Source: Geomonas paludis (lineage in GTDB: Bacteria > Desulfobacterota > Desulfuromonadia > Geobacterales > Geobacteraceae). From it: a DNA stretch of 64,000 nucleotides. This document shows positions 26,831 to 36,747 of this stretch, piece by piece; the first letter of the stretch is position 1; every line of letters begins with the position of its first letter. Where the stretch lies: contig NZ_BLXY01000002.1 in assembly GCF_014193585.1 (NCBI RefSeq), positions 744,001 to 808,000 of the forward strand. Reading direction: 5' to 3'. A program made the translations under genes and the position numbers. The notes under the pieces were generated by a model. The model had not been told where the DNA came from and searched no databases. It saw only the letters and a program-made list of their open reading frames with translations.

Positions 26831-27781
26831 ATGAGCGAGTTGAAGAGGATGTGCCGGGATGCATTCATCGTAGTCGCACTGGGTCTGTCGGCAGCCTGTG
26901 GTGGTGGCGGAGGAGGGGGTGGCGATCAGCCCGTAGACCACTCCAAATACACCGGCCAGACCGCCAGGGCGAGCATCACCACCAGCAATGCCGTCGCCTT
27001 TACTACCGATGCCTACGCGGCCGGCAGTATCGGCTCGTCCGCCAACGTGATCGGGGTCATGGTGCAACATGACGACAGTCCCGGCGGCAAGCTGACCACC
27101 CTTCCCGAGATCGCCGCCACCGTCCGGGGTAGCATTCCGCAAGCCTTGGCCCGCGTGAAGCAGGCCCCCCCGATCCCCGGCGTCGCCGCCAGCAGCACGG
27201 TCTATGGTGCGGTGGGAGGATCAGCAGCAGTCAGCATGAACCTCAACGAGAGCACGGGCAACTTCACCGGCACCATGACCTTCAACAAGTACCAGAGCCT
27301 GAGTAACGGCCCGACCATCACCGGGAATGTCGCCATGACCGGCATCTACAACCCCGCCACCGGCAGCTACGACTCCATCACGATGGATTTCGCCCCGCTT
27401 TCGGCCGACACGGCCAAGGGGACCGCCACCATGTACGGCTCCTTCGCGTTCAGGGCCACCACCACCAGCGAGACGCTCAGTATGTCGTGCACGTTAAGCG
27501 TCAACGGCAGCCCCAACCACTGGGTTAAAGATTGGACGTATACCTTCTCCGGGAACACGCTCGCCATCACCGGGGTCTACTATCACCCGAGCTACGGATA
27601 CGTAGAGGTGACCACACCGACACCGTTGACGGTAAGCTCATTCTCGGGCGTCCCCACCACGGGGGTGTTCCAGGCCGCCGGCGCCCATTGCACCAAAGCC
27701 AGGCTCACCTTCAGTTCGACTGGCACCACGGTCACCGCCCTCACCAACGAGAGCAGTGAATGGCAACTCTGTACGGAGTAG
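26831..27781 (+). CDS. Secreted lipoprotein of unknown function
   Basis: A 316-residue lipoprotein. The signal peptide ends in lipobox LSAAC, followed directly by a run of eight Gly as linker. The mature part is Ser/Thr/Gly-rich beta-type sequence with no recognised domain and Cys pairs near the C-terminus that may form disulfides. ATG at 26831 is preferred over 26825 because AGGAGG (26817-26822) sits eight bases upstream. It stands alone between two divergent/tandem transcripts and ends at a terminator. Confidence 0.7.
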   Translation: MSELKRMCRDAFIVVALGLSAACGGGGGGGGDQPVDHSKYTGQTARASITTSNAVAFTTDAYAAGSIGSSANVIGVMVQHDDSPGGKLTTLPEIAATVRGSIPQALARVKQAPPIPGVAASSTVYGAVGGSAAVSMNLNESTGNFTGTMTFNKYQSLSNGPTITGNVAMTGIYNPATGSYDSITMDFAPLSADTAKGTATMYGSFAFRATTTSETLSMSCTLSVNGSPNHWVKDWTYTFSGNTLAITGVYYHPSYGYVEVTTPTPLTVSSFSGVPTTGVFQAAGAHCTKARLTFSSTGTTVTALTNESSEWQLCTE

Positions 27782-27811
27782 CCTGCACAACGTCACGACC
27801 GGATCTCATAG

Positions 27812-27842
27812 AGCCCCCTTCCCCCCGCTGGAGGAAGGGGGC
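27812..27842 (+). terminator. Terminator of the lipoprotein gene
   Basis: AGCCCCCTTCC pairs with GGAAGGGGGCT around a ten-base loop, then TTCGCTTTC. It is 30 bases past the stop codon. Confidence 0.7.
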
Positions 27843-27922
27843 TTCGCTTTCAGCACCTGCGCTTCTATGTGCAGCAACGCCCCGCCTTGAACAAAGCGCC
27901 TTTGTAGCCTAAAGTCATAGCT

Positions 27923-30900
27923 ATGCCGCCATCCGTACTGAGACATTTCCACCCGCTGATCCAGCAATGGTTCATCGAGAACGTGGGAGGCCCCACCGAC
28001 GTACAGGTGCGTGCCTGGGACGAGATCAGCCGGGAACGCCACGTCCTGGTCACCGCGCCGACCGGCAGCGGCAAGACACTGGCCGCCTTTTTGTGGGCCA
28101 TCAACCAGCTGGTGACCGGCGCCTGGTCCCGCGGCCAAACGAGGGTGCTCTACGTCTCGCCCCTGAAAGCTCTCAACAACGACGTACGCCGCAACCTGCT
28201 CGCCCCGCTCGGCCAACTGCGCGAGTTTTTCCAGGCCCACGGGGAGGAGTTCCCCGCCATCGCCGTCCAGACCAGAAGCGGTGACACCCCCGGCGACGAA
28301 CGGCGCAGGATGCTGCGTCACCCCCCCGAGATCCTGATCACCACCCCGGAGAGCCTCAACATCCTGGTCACCTCCAAGGGGAGCAGGGCCACCCTCACCG
28401 GAGTAGCCACCGTTATCCTGGACGAAATCCACGCGGTCGCCGGCGATAAGCGCGGCACCCACCTGATCACGGCTGTGGAAAGGCTCACGCTGTTAAGCGG
28501 CGAGTTCCAGCGCATCGCCCTGTCGGCCACGGTGCGCCCGCTGGAAACGGTCGCCGATTTCGTGGCGGGGCTGCGCCTGGTCGGCCAGCGCCACCAGCCG
28601 CGCCCGATCTCGCTGGTCCGCGGCGAGCAGGAGAAGCGCTTCGAGCTGGAGATCAGCGCCCCCGCGGCGGCGCTCTCCGGCGCCGAGGAGGATTTCTGGC
28701 CCGGCCTGGTGGAGCGCTTCACCGACATCATCACCAGACACCGTTCCACGCTCTTCTTCGCCAACAGCCGCAGGACCACGGAAAAGGTGACCCGGCTCAT
28801 CAACGAGCTCTCGGGGGAAGAGCTTGCCTATTCGCACCACGGCTCGCTGTCCCGGGAGATCCGCCTGGCCGTCGAGGACCGCCTCAAGCGCGGCGAACTG
28901 AAGGCGATCGTGGCCACCAACTCGCTGGAGCTTGGGATCGACATCGGCAAGCTGGACAGCGTGGTCCTGATCCAGACGCCGCGCTCCATCTCCTCGGCCA
29001 TCCAGCGCATCGGCCGCTCCGGGCACGGCGTGGGCGAGGTGAGTAGCGGCATGCTGTTTCCCACCTACGGCATGGACTTCGTCTGCGCCGCCGTCATCGC
29101 GCGCGCCATCGCCGAGGGCGAGATCGAGCAACTGCACCCGGTCGAAGCGCCGCTCGACCTGCTGGCCCAGATCGTCCTCGCCATGGGGCTCCCCGAGCAG
29201 TGGCACCTGGACGAGCTCTACGATTTTCTCAGGTGCAGCTACCCGTACCGCAACCTGTCCCGGCAGCAGTTCGACCTGGTCATCGGCATGCTGGAGGGGA
29301 AGTATGCCGATTCCCACGTGCCGGAGCTGCGCCCGCGCGTCACGGTGGACCGGCTGGAAGAGACCATCGTCACCCGTGCTGCCCTCTCCATGCTGGTCTA
29401 CCTGGAGGGGGGGACCATACCGGAGCGGGGGTACTACGAGTTGCGGCTCAAAGAGAGTGGCGCCAAGATCGGCGAACTCGACGAGGAGTTCGTATGGGAG
29501 AGAAGGCTCGGCGACACCTTCGCGCTCGGGGCCCAGGTCTGGCAGATCACCGACATCAGCCACAGCACCGTGCTGGTAGTCCCGGCCCGCAAGTCCCAGC
29601 AGATCATCCCCTTCTGGCGCGCCGAGGAACTGGACCGCGACTTCTTCTACTCCAAGAGAATCTCGTCATTCCTGGAGTCCTGCGATGGGCGGCTGGGACG
29701 GCAGGACCTGGTCGAAGAACTGATGCAGCGCCATTTCATGGATGAGGGCGCGGCGAAGGCGCTGGAGAGTTACCTCGAACGGCAAAGGGAAGCCACGGGC
29801 GCTCCCCTGCCCCACCGCCACCACCTGCTGGTGGAACATTTCCGGGACCCGGTCGGCGGGGCCGAAACAGAGCAGATCATCCTGCACACACTGTGGGGCA
29901 ACGCGGTGAACCGTCCCTTCACCTTCGCGCTGGTCGCGGCCTGGGAGCGGCACTACGGCTACCCGCTGCAGGCCTTCTACAACAACGACGGCATCGCGCT
30001 GCTGCTCCCCCACGAAATGGAACAACTGGACGAGATCCTCGAGTTGGTCATGCCGGACAACGTCGAATCCCTGCTCAGGGAGTCGCTGGAGGGGACCGGC
30101 TACTTCGGCGCCCGGTTCCGCGAGAACGCCGGTCGGGCCTTGCTCCTGTCGCGGAGTAATTTCAAAAGAAGGATGCCGCTGTGGCTGAACCGGCTCCGCT
30201 CCAAGAAGCTGCTTGCCTCGGTGCTGCGCTACCGCGATTTCCCGGTGCTGCTGGAAACCTGGCGCTCCGCCCTCAAGGACGATTTCGACCTGGGCAGTCT
30301 GAAGCAGCTTTTGGATGAGATCCAGGACGGCAGCATCGAAGTCAGCCGGGTGCATACCAAGGAGGCCTCTCCCTTTGCCAAGGGGCTGATCTGGCAGCAG
30401 ACCAACAAGTACGTCTACGAGGACGACACCCTGGGGGGCGGCCGGAAGTCGGCCATCGGCAGCGACTTCCTCAAAGAACTGGCGCTCTCTCCTCACCTGC
30501 GGCCGCACCTCCCCCCGGAGCTGGTGCGCCAGTTCCAGGAGAAACGGCAGCGGTTGGCGCCGGGATACGCCCCGGATTCGGCACGCGAGTTGATCGACTG
30601 GGTCAAGGAAAGGTTGCTGGTGCCGCTCCGGGAATGGCCGGAGTTGTTGCGCTCCGTCGCCCGTGACGGCGGTCCCGGCCAAGAGGAGCTGCTGCCGCAG
30701 GTCGCGGAGCGGCTGGTCCTTCTGGAGCTTCCTGCAGCGGAGGCGCCACTGGTCGCGGCGCTGGAGATGATCCCGGAGATCGCGCAGGGACTGGAACGAA
30801 GGCGGGAAGAAATGGCCGTGACGCCGCTGGTTGCCGACCCGCGTCTGCCCGGACTGCTGCAGCAGTCGCTCGACCGGCTGTGGCAAAAAAGCACAGCTGC

Positions 30901-32413
30901 GACCGGGGCCGGGGACGAGGAAGAACCCGGTGCGGCAAGGATCTTGGCAAGGTGGCTGGGCTACTACGGTCCGCTAGGACTGCCCGTGCTGCAGCGTACC
31001 CTGGGGCTTGAGGAGGGCCTGCTGCGCGACGCGCTGCAAAGCCTGGAGGAAACCGGCGCCGTCCTCATCGACCAATTCACCGAGAGCGCGGCCGAGATTG
31101 AGGTTTGCGATGCGGTGAACCTGGAGACCCTGCTGCGGATGCTGCGCAGGTCCAGAAGGCCGGCCTTCGAGGCGCTGGACCTCGCTCAACTACCCCTGTT
31201 CCTGGCGCAATTCCAGGGTATCGTGCAACCGGCGGGGACGCCCGAAGACCTGCGCGACCGGTTCGAGCAACTGCTCGGCGTGCCGCTTCCGGTGGGGCTC
31301 TGGGAGGAGGATGTCCTTCCGGCTCGCCTTGTCCCCTATTTTGGCGCCTGGCTCGACAGCCTGATGCAGAGCAGCGATCTGCTCTGGTTCGGCTGCGGCC
31401 CCAAACGGCTCTCCTTCGCTTTCCCGGAAGACCTCGACCTGTTCCAGGACCAGGATGACAGCGGGACCGTGGCTAGGGAACCGGAGCACCCGGCACTGAT
31501 TCCGGATGACCGGGGGCACTACAACCTGAGCGCGATCTGCTCCATAGCGGGAGTGACGGCGGCAACGGCAACCACCGAGCTTTGGCAGGAGGCCTGGAGG
31601 GGGGCGGTCAGCAACGACTCCTTCGCCGCGGTGCGCAAGGGAATCCTGAACCGCTTCGAACTGCCGCAGGGGGACGCGGGTCACCGCCATCCGGTGCACG
31701 GCCGCCATCCGCGGCGGCCTCCGGGCAGCCGTTGGAACCGCGTGCAGGAAGGGCCCGGCAACTGGTTCCTTCTGCCGGGGCCGCAAACGGATATCGATGT
31801 ATTGGAAAAGGAGGAAAGAAACAAAGACCGCGTGCGGGTGCTGCTGGAGCGTTACGGCATTCTGTTCAGGGAGCTGTTGACGCGGGAGCTCCCCTCCCTG
31901 CAGTGGAGCCGCCTGTTCAGGACCCTGCGCATCATGGAGATGTCGGGGGAAATCATCTCCGGCAACTTCTTTAACGGCATCCCCGGGCTGCAGTTCGTCT
32001 CGCAGGAGGCGTACCGGCAGCTGGAGCGCGCCCTGCCCCAAAACGCCATCTTCTGGCTCAACGCCGCCGATCCCGCCTCGCTGTGCGGCAGCGGTCTGGA
32101 AGGTCTGCGCGAGGCGCTCCCTTCCCGCATACCGTCAACCCACCTGGTCTACCACGGCCCGCACCTGGTCCTCATATCGAGACGCTTCGGCAAGGAGTTG
32201 GAGTTCAGGATCGGGGCGGACCATCCCCAGTTGGAGAGCTACCTCGCCTTGTTCAGGGTCCTGGTCGGCCGCGACTTCAACCCGTTGAAGCGCATCACCG
32301 TGGAGCGGATCAACGGCGACCCCGCCAAGGAATCAGAGTACGCCGAAGCCCTCAGGCGCTTCGGCTTCCAGGAATCCTACTCCGGGCTGGAATACTGGCG
32401 CCAGTACCCCTGA
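27923..32413 (+). CDS. lhr: Lhr-family ATP-dependent helicase, full-length type
   Basis: A 1496-residue superfamily 2 DNA/RNA helicase implicated in DNA repair. The helicase core covers about 1-430: Walker A APTGSGKT at 45-52, DEIH at 167-170, LSATV motif III and QRIGRSGHG motif VI. It is followed by the Lhr winged-helix and WYL/beta-barrel core to about 870 and a long C-terminal part of unassigned structure. Length matches the long bacterial Lhr. A basic, His/Pro/Arg-rich insert around residues 1250-1275 (GHRHPVHGRHPRRPPG) is unusual. The ATG at 27923 lacks a clear ribosome site. Confidence 0.9.
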   Translation: MPPSVLRHFHPLIQQWFIENVGGPTDVQVRAWDEISRERHVLVTAPTGSGKTLAAFLWAINQLVTGAWSRGQTRVLYVSPLKALNNDVRRNLLAPLGQLREFFQAHGEEFPAIAVQTRSGDTPGDERRRMLRHPPEILITTPESLNILVTSKGSRATLTGVATVILDEIHAVAGDKRGTHLITAVERLTLLSGEFQRIALSATVRPLETVADFVAGLRLVGQRHQPRPISLVRGEQEKRFELEISAPAAALSGAEEDFWPGLVERFTDIITRHRSTLFFANSRRTTEKVTRLINELSGEELAYSHHGSLSREIRLAVEDRLKRGELKAIVATNSLELGIDIGKLDSVVLIQTPRSISSAIQRIGRSGHGVGEVSSGMLFPTYGMDFVCAAVIARAIAEGEIEQLHPVEAPLDLLAQIVLAMGLPEQWHLDELYDFLRCSYPYRNLSRQQFDLVIGMLEGKYADSHVPELRPRVTVDRLEETIVTRAALSMLVYLEGGTIPERGYYELRLKESGAKIGELDEEFVWERRLGDTFALGAQVWQITDISHSTVLVVPARKSQQIIPFWRAEELDRDFFYSKRISSFLESCDGRLGRQDLVEELMQRHFMDEGAAKALESYLERQREATGAPLPHRHHLLVEHFRDPVGGAETEQIILHTLWGNAVNRPFTFALVAAWERHYGYPLQAFYNNDGIALLLPHEMEQLDEILELVMPDNVESLLRESLEGTGYFGARFRENAGRALLLSRSNFKRRMPLWLNRLRSKKLLASVLRYRDFPVLLETWRSALKDDFDLGSLKQLLDEIQDGSIEVSRVHTKEASPFAKGLIWQQTNKYVYEDDTLGGGRKSAIGSDFLKELALSPHLRPHLPPELVRQFQEKRQRLAPGYAPDSARELIDWVKERLLVPLREWPELLRSVARDGGPGQEELLPQVAERLVLLELPAAEAPLVAALEMIPEIAQGLERRREEMAVTPLVADPRLPGLLQQSLDRLWQKSTAATGAGDEEEPGAARILARWLGYYGPLGLPVLQRTLGLEEGLLRDALQSLEETGAVLIDQFTESAAEIEVCDAVNLETLLRMLRRSRRPAFEALDLAQLPLFLAQFQGIVQPAGTPEDLRDRFEQLLGVPLPVGLWEEDVLPARLVPYFGAWLDSLMQSSDLLWFGCGPKRLSFAFPEDLDLFQDQDDSGTVAREPEHPALIPDDRGHYNLSAICSIAGVTAATATTELWQEAWRGAVSNDSFAAVRKGILNRFELPQGDAGHRHPVHGRHPRRPPGSRWNRVQEGPGNWFLLPGPQTDIDVLEKEERNKDRVRVLLERYGILFRELLTRELPSLQWSRLFRTLRIMEMSGEIISGNFFNGIPGLQFVSQEAYRQLERALPQNAIFWLNAADPASLCGSGLEGLREALPSRIPSTHLVYHGPHLVLISRRFGKELEFRIGADHPQLESYLALFRVLVGRDFNPLKRITVERINGDPAKESEYAEALRRFGFQESYSGLEYWRQYP

Positions 32414-32421
32414 CGCCCGAG

Positions 32422-33882
32422 CTACGACGTGATCCGCGCCGTGAACCCGCCCGCTTCCGCAGGAATCAACTCCATACTATTTTCGATGCACGGGATCCGG
32501 TCCTCGGCGTGGTGGTTCACGTAGAGGATCTGCGTGTTGCCGGTGCGCCCCAGGTGATCGATCAGTTTCAGCACCATCTCCCGGTTCACATCGTCCAGCC
32601 CCTGGCACGGCTCGTCCAGGATCAACAGGTCCGGCTGCTTCACCATGGCGCGGGCCAGCAGCACGAGCCGCTGCTCACCGTAGGAGAGATCCCGGAAGGC
32701 GTGCTCCTTTCTGTGATCCATGTGCAAAAGCTTCAGCCACTTCAGCGCGATCTCCTGCTGGTGCAGGGTGTACTGCGAGTACATGCCGATGGAGTCGTAC
32801 ATCCCGGAAATGACCACGACCTTCACCGTCCCGCCGACCCGGTACTCCTGCTGCAGCGAGGTGGAGACCAGGCCGATCCGTTTCTTTATGTCCCAGACGC
32901 TCTCCCCGCTCCCCTTCTTGCGGCCGAACAGGCTGATGTCGTTGGCGTAGGCCTGCGGGTTGTCGCCGCTGATCAGGCTCAAGAGCGTCGATTTCCCCGA
33001 GCCGTTGGGCCCGCTGATCTTCCAATGCTCCCCGGCTTTGACCGTCCAGTTGACGCCGTTCAGGATGTACTTCTCGCCGTAACGAACCGTCACGTCCTTC
33101 ATCTCGATGAGCGGCTGACCGGGAATAAGCGGCGGCGCGCTACGCGCCGTGTCGACCTCCGGCAGCGTATCCGGCAGGGTGTAGTGGAAAGCGTGGAACC
33201 GGCGCAGCGCCTCCGAGCCCAGCATCTCGTCCCTGGTCCCCGACCTGAGAATGCGGCACTCCTTAAGGTATGCGATGTGGGTAGTTTCCGGCATGATCTC
33301 GCTGAAGCGGTTTAACAGCAGCACCACCTGGATGCCGCGCTCGATGCAGCGGCTGATCAACTGTCGCAGCACTTCCGATGATTCCCGGTCCAGCCCGTCG
33401 AACGGCTCGTCCAGCACCAGCAGTTCCGGCTCCTGCAACAGAGCCTTGCAGATGAGGGTCTTGCGCATCTCGCCGGTGGAGAGGAACTTGATGCCGCGCT
33501 CCAGGATCTTGGTGAAGCCAAGCTCCCGCGCCAGTTCAGAGAGTCGCGTCTCGTCGGCGTCGGTGCCGGCGAGGATGAACGTGTCGACGCGGGTCCCCTC
33601 GGTCACGTAGCCCAGGAAGTCGGAGTCGTCGTTGTAGCGCTCCTTTTCCAGGATCTCGTCGATCTTCTCGAAGGAGACGAAGCCTGACCGGGTGGGGATG
33701 CGGCTGGTGCCGGAGATGATCGGTAGATCGTTGCAGAGGAGTTTCCCGAGGGCCGATTTTCCCGACCCGTTCGCCCCAACGACGGCCCAGTGCTGCCCCG
33801 GAGCGATTTCCAGCCTAATCTCCTCCAGGCATTTCCCTTCCGTAATCCTTGCTTTCACATGCTGCAGACTTATCCCAGCCAA
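32422..33882 (-). CDS. modF: Twin-ATPase ABC protein, ModF-like
   Basis: A 486-residue protein with two ABC ATPase domains in one chain and no membrane part. The first has Walker A GANGSGKS at 36-43, a signature-like LSTGEMRK and LLVLDEPFDGLD. The second has GPNGSGKST near residue 295, LSYGEQRLVLLARAM and LLILDEPCQGLDD, and ends with VNHHAED. This is the ModF (photorepair-associated, PhrA) arrangement; its role in molybdenum metabolism is not well defined. It is convergent with lhr, with nine bases between stops. A molybdenum link is of interest because of the Mo enzyme at 18960. Confidence 0.85.
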   Translation of the reverse strand: MAGISLQHVKARITEGKCLEEIRLEIAPGQHWAVVGANGSGKSALGKLLCNDLPIISGTSRIPTRSGFVSFEKIDEILEKERYNDDSDFLGYVTEGTRVDTFILAGTDADETRLSELARELGFTKILERGIKFLSTGEMRKTLICKALLQEPELLVLDEPFDGLDRESSEVLRQLISRCIERGIQVVLLLNRFSEIMPETTHIAYLKECRILRSGTRDEMLGSEALRRFHAFHYTLPDTLPEVDTARSAPPLIPGQPLIEMKDVTVRYGEKYILNGVNWTVKAGEHWKISGPNGSGKSTLLSLISGDNPQAYANDISLFGRKKGSGESVWDIKKRIGLVSTSLQQEYRVGGTVKVVVISGMYDSIGMYSQYTLHQQEIALKWLKLLHMDHRKEHAFRDLSYGEQRLVLLARAMVKQPDLLILDEPCQGLDDVNREMVLKLIDHLGRTGNTQILYVNHHAEDRIPCIENSMELIPAEAGGFTARITS

Positions 33883-33928
33883 TTGACTATCCCTTTCACA
33901 TTAGATTTCAAGCCTTTGGAGTCGGGGA

Positions 33929-34032
33929 GTCCCCTCTCCCTACGGGAGAGGGTGCCCGAAGGGCGGGTGAGGGAGGCGCTTCCGCAGCAATCTTGCCCTC
34001 ACCCTGACCCTCTCCCAGAGGGAGAGGGGATG
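33929..34032. repeat. Intergenic inverted repeat, family C, copy 4
   Basis: Two hairpins, CCCTCTCCCTACGGGAGAGGG at the left and CCCTCTCCCAGAGGGAGAGGG at the right, are joined by a GGGCGGGTGAGGGAGGCG segment and its complement. The whole 104-base unit is an inverted repeat between the ModF-like gene and nifS. Confidence 0.78.
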
Positions 34033-34061
34033 TGAACATGGGAGCAGCTCACAACGAAACA

Positions 34062-34090
34062 AGGGGTGAGCACACGATATGCTCACCCCT
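34062..34090 (-). terminator. Terminator of nifU-nifS
   Basis: A perfect 11-base stem (AGGGGTGAGCA with TGCTCACCCCT) and 7-base loop, followed on the minus strand by TGTTTCGTT. It lies 37 bases past the nifS stop. Confidence 0.7.
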
Positions 34091-34126
34091 CTTCTTATGC
34101 CCTCTGCCCTGATGCGGCAGGCGTTA

Positions 34127-35296
34127 TTACTTGTTCAAGAACTCGCGCCCAAACGGCGACATCGCGCGCAGGCGGGCGATGATGGGCGGCAGCGCTTCGA
34201 TCACGGCATCGATGTCGTCATCGGTGGTGAACCTGGACAGCGAGAAGCGGATGGAACCGTGAGCGCAGGTGAAGGGAACGCCCATTGCGCGCAGCACGTG
34301 GGACGGCTCCAGCGAACCGGAGGTGCAGGCGCTGCCGGAAGAAGCACAGATCCCCTTCTCGGAGAGCAGCAGCAGGATGCCCTCCCCTTCCACGAACTCC
34401 ATGGCGATGGAAAGGGTGTTGGGAAGACGCTCGGTGCCGCCGCCGTTGATCCTGGTGTTCGGGATCAGCGCGGTCAGTTCGCGCTCCAGACGGTCGCGCA
34501 TCTCGCGCACGCGCCCGGCCTCGTCCGCCATGTACTGCTCGGCCAGCTGACAGGCCTTGCCCATGGCGATGATGGATGCGGTGTTCTCGGTGCCGGCCCT
34601 GCGGCCGCGCTCCTGGTGCCCGCCCACCAGCATCGGACGGAACGGCGTGCCGCGACGCACGTAAAGAACGCCGACACCTTTGGGGGCGTGCAGCTTGTGC
34701 CCGGAAAGGGAGAGCATGTCGATCGCCGACTCCGCCATGTTCAGCGGGATCTTGCCGACCGCCTGCACCGCGTCGGTGTGGAACAGGGCGCCCTTCTTCT
34801 TGACGATCTTGGCCGCTTCCTCGATCGGGAAGATGACACCGGTCTCGTTGTTGGCGTACATGAGCGAGACGATGGCGGTATCTTCATCCACCAGCCGCTC
34901 CAGTTCGTTCAGGTCGAGTTGGCCGTTGCCATCGACGTTGAGTTCGGTGACGCGGTAACCGCGCTTGGAGAGGTTGCGGCACTGGGTCAGCACCGCCGGG
35001 TGCTCGACGCGGCTGGTGATGATGTGACGCTTCTCCGGAAAGACCTCCAGCGCCGAACGGATGGCGGCGTTGTCGCTCTCGGTGCCGCAGGCGGTGAAGA
35101 CGATCTCGTCCGGCAGGGCGCCCAGAAGCGAGGCGACCCGGGCACGGGCCTCGTCCACCTTCTTTTGCACCTGGCCGCCGAAGAAGTGCATGGAACTCGG
35201 GTTGCCGTACAGCTCGCAGAAGTAGGGACGCATCTCCTCGAAAACCCGCTCGTCCACCTTGGTGGTGGCGTTGTTGTCAAGATAGATCTCTCTCAT
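34127..35296 (-). CDS. nifS: Cysteine desulfurase NifS
   Basis: Pyridoxal-phosphate enzyme that takes sulfur from cysteine and gives it to the NifU scaffold. The 389-residue protein starts MREIYLDNNATT, has VEHPAV near residue 98, PLP Lys201 in LSGHKLHAPKG and persulfide Cys324 in SSGSACTSG. It is complete. ATG at 35296 overlaps the nifU stop by four bases; a long frame further upstream is not coding. As the housekeeping desulfurase it shows that the desulfurase domain fused to the Mo enzyme at 18960 is an extra, specialised copy. Confidence 0.96.
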   Translation of the reverse strand: MREIYLDNNATTKVDERVFEEMRPYFCELYGNPSSMHFFGGQVQKKVDEARARVASLLGALPDEIVFTACGTESDNAAIRSALEVFPEKRHIITSRVEHPAVLTQCRNLSKRGYRVTELNVDGNGQLDLNELERLVDEDTAIVSLMYANNETGVIFPIEEAAKIVKKKGALFHTDAVQAVGKIPLNMAESAIDMLSLSGHKLHAPKGVGVLYVRRGTPFRPMLVGGHQERGRRAGTENTASIIAMGKACQLAEQYMADEAGRVREMRDRLERELTALIPNTRINGGGTERLPNTLSIAMEFVEGEGILLLLSEKGICASSGSACTSGSLEPSHVLRAMGVPFTCAHGSIRFSLSRFTTDDDIDAVIEALPPIIARLRAMSPFGREFLNK

Positions 35297-36153
35297 CCCT
35301 GAACCTCCTGTACCGTGATGTCGGGGGAAACCAGTTCGCGCAGCTTCTGCTCGACGAACTTGGCGGTGTAGCCGGAGGAGGCGCAACCGGCGCAGGCCTT
35401 CCTGAAGGCGACCTGGACGTTGGAGCCGTCGATGTCGATCAGTTCGAGATCGCCGCCGTCAGCCCACAGCTGCGGACGCACCTCGTTCTCCAGGGTCTCC
35501 TGGATCAGCTGCATCTTCCTGAGGTTGGTGAGTTTCGCCGGCTTCTCGGCAGCCGCTTTCTTCTCTTCGCCCAGGACCTCGGCGATGAGCTCCTTGATCT
35601 TGGGAATGCAGCCGCCGCAGGCGCCGCCGGCCTTGGTGAAGTGGGTGACCTGCTCGGCGGTGGTCAGCTTGTTGGAAACGATCACCTTCTTCAGGAAGAC
35701 GTCGGTCAGGCCGAAGCATTTGCAGACCAGTTCACCCTCGGTCTCGACGTGGTCGTGGCCGTGGCCGTGGACCGGCGCCTCGACGCCGCGGTACTTGGCG
35801 ATGGCTACTTCCAGCGCCTCCTGCCCCATGACCGAGCAGTGCATCTTCTCTTCGGGAAGCCCGCCCAGGAAATCGGCGATCTGCTGGTTGGTGATCTCGA
35901 GCGCCTCGTCCAGGGTCTTGCCCTTCACCATCTCGGTCAGCGCCGAGGAAGAAGCGATGGCGCTGCCGCAGCCGAAGGTCTGGAATTTGGCGTCAACGAT
36001 GCGCTCTTTGTTCTCGTCCAGCTTTATAAACAGCTTAAGGGCATCGCCGCAGGCCAGGCTGCCAACCTCGCCGACCGCATCAGCATCCGTTATCTCGCCC
36101 ACGTTCCTGGGGTTGAGGAAATGTTCTTTTACTTTATCGGTGTAGTCCCACAT
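35293..36153 (-). CDS. nifU: Modular iron-sulfur scaffold NifU
   Basis: Scaffold for [Fe-S] cluster assembly with the full three-domain NifU layout. The IscU-like domain has Cys35, Cys62 and Cys106. A central [2Fe-2S] domain has Cys144, Cys146, Cys179 and Cys182. The C-terminal Nfu domain has Cys254 and Cys257 in CAGCASS. The 286-residue length is normal. A His-rich HGHGHDH linker after the first domain is mildly unusual. AGGGAGGGTCT precedes the ATG. It is first in the nifU-nifS operon; no nif structural genes are in view, so a general role is likely. Confidence 0.96.
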   Translation of the reverse strand: MWDYTDKVKEHFLNPRNVGEITDADAVGEVGSLACGDALKLFIKLDENKERIVDAKFQTFGCGSAIASSSALTEMVKGKTLDEALEITNQQIADFLGGLPEEKMHCSVMGQEALEVAIAKYRGVEAPVHGHGHDHVETEGELVCKCFGLTDVFLKKVIVSNKLTTAEQVTHFTKAGGACGGCIPKIKELIAEVLGEEKKAAAEKPAKLTNLRKMQLIQETLENEVRPQLWADGGDLELIDIDGSNVQVAFRKACAGCASSGYTAKFVEQKLRELVSPDITVQEVQG

Positions 36154-36180
36154 AGACCCTCCCTTCTAATTAGTCCGGTT

Positions 36181-36210
36181 ATCATAGCGCAAAGCTTGCG
36201 AAAAGAACAA
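36181..36210 (-). promoter_or_regulatory. Candidate promoter and operator of nifU
   Basis: On the minus strand TTGTTC (36205-36210) and TATGAT (36181-36186) are 18 bases apart. The spacer holds the palindrome CGCAA-GCT-TTGCG (36188-36200), well placed for a repressor such as an Rrf2/IscR-type protein; the binding protein is inferred. Confidence 0.45.
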
Positions 36211-36457
36211 CCCCTAAACGAGCATAATTCACAGCGGCGCGGTAGGGTACCCGGAATTAGTTAACGTTTCCGGCAGGAACTGCAATTCCCGCTCCGCTTT
36301 AAGGTGGATCCCGGCGGCAGGCAATCACGAAGCGATAACTGCGGGAATCTGCGAGAAAAGTTCTGCTGCGCGAGTGCGCGACTATCGCTGACGGAGCCGC
36401 GACGATGCCGACGGCGTGACCGTCGACTGCCCCACAAAAGAGCACCTGTAATAAAAT

Positions 36458-36747
36458 GGGACGCAGTCGGCGGCAGGGCCGAAAGCCCTGCGCGGAAACA
36501 GCGTCCCGGATGGAGGGGACTGGCTCCGCCAGGTGCCAGTCCCCCTTTAGTTGGTCTCGTTGATCTCGTTCCCAAGGTCCACCTTGGGAACGCAAAGCCT
36601 CTCCGAAGCTCCAACTTCCCTCGGATGCAAAGCTGGAGCTTTGCGCCAACATGGGGTTCCCAAGCTGGAGCTTGGGAACCAGGAAAAGGTGGCCGAGCAG
36701 AAAAGAGTGTTCCGCTAGAGGGACAGGCACCTACGGAGCCTGTCCCT
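36458..36747. repeat. Cluster of intergenic palindromes, family E
   Basis: The 607-base gap between nifU and the phosphohexomutase (36154-36760) has no gene. It carries at least five dyads: 36458-36507 (GGGACGC to GCGTCCC with an inner GCAGGGC hairpin), 36515-36544 (GGGGACTGGC/GCCAGTCCCC), 36568-36591 (GTTCCCAAGG/CCTTGGGAAC), 36656-36679 (GTTCCCAAGCT/AGCTTGGGAAC) and 36719-36747 (AGGGACAGGC/GCCTGTCCCT). A short GCAAAGCT dyad is at 36627-36644. The GGGACAGG-type dyad recurs at 55799-55827. Confidence 0.75.

Noticed and set aside
36299-36730. Short open frames in the nifU-phosphohexomutase gap
   Set aside because: They are translations of palindromic repeats and lack ribosome sites and family similarity.
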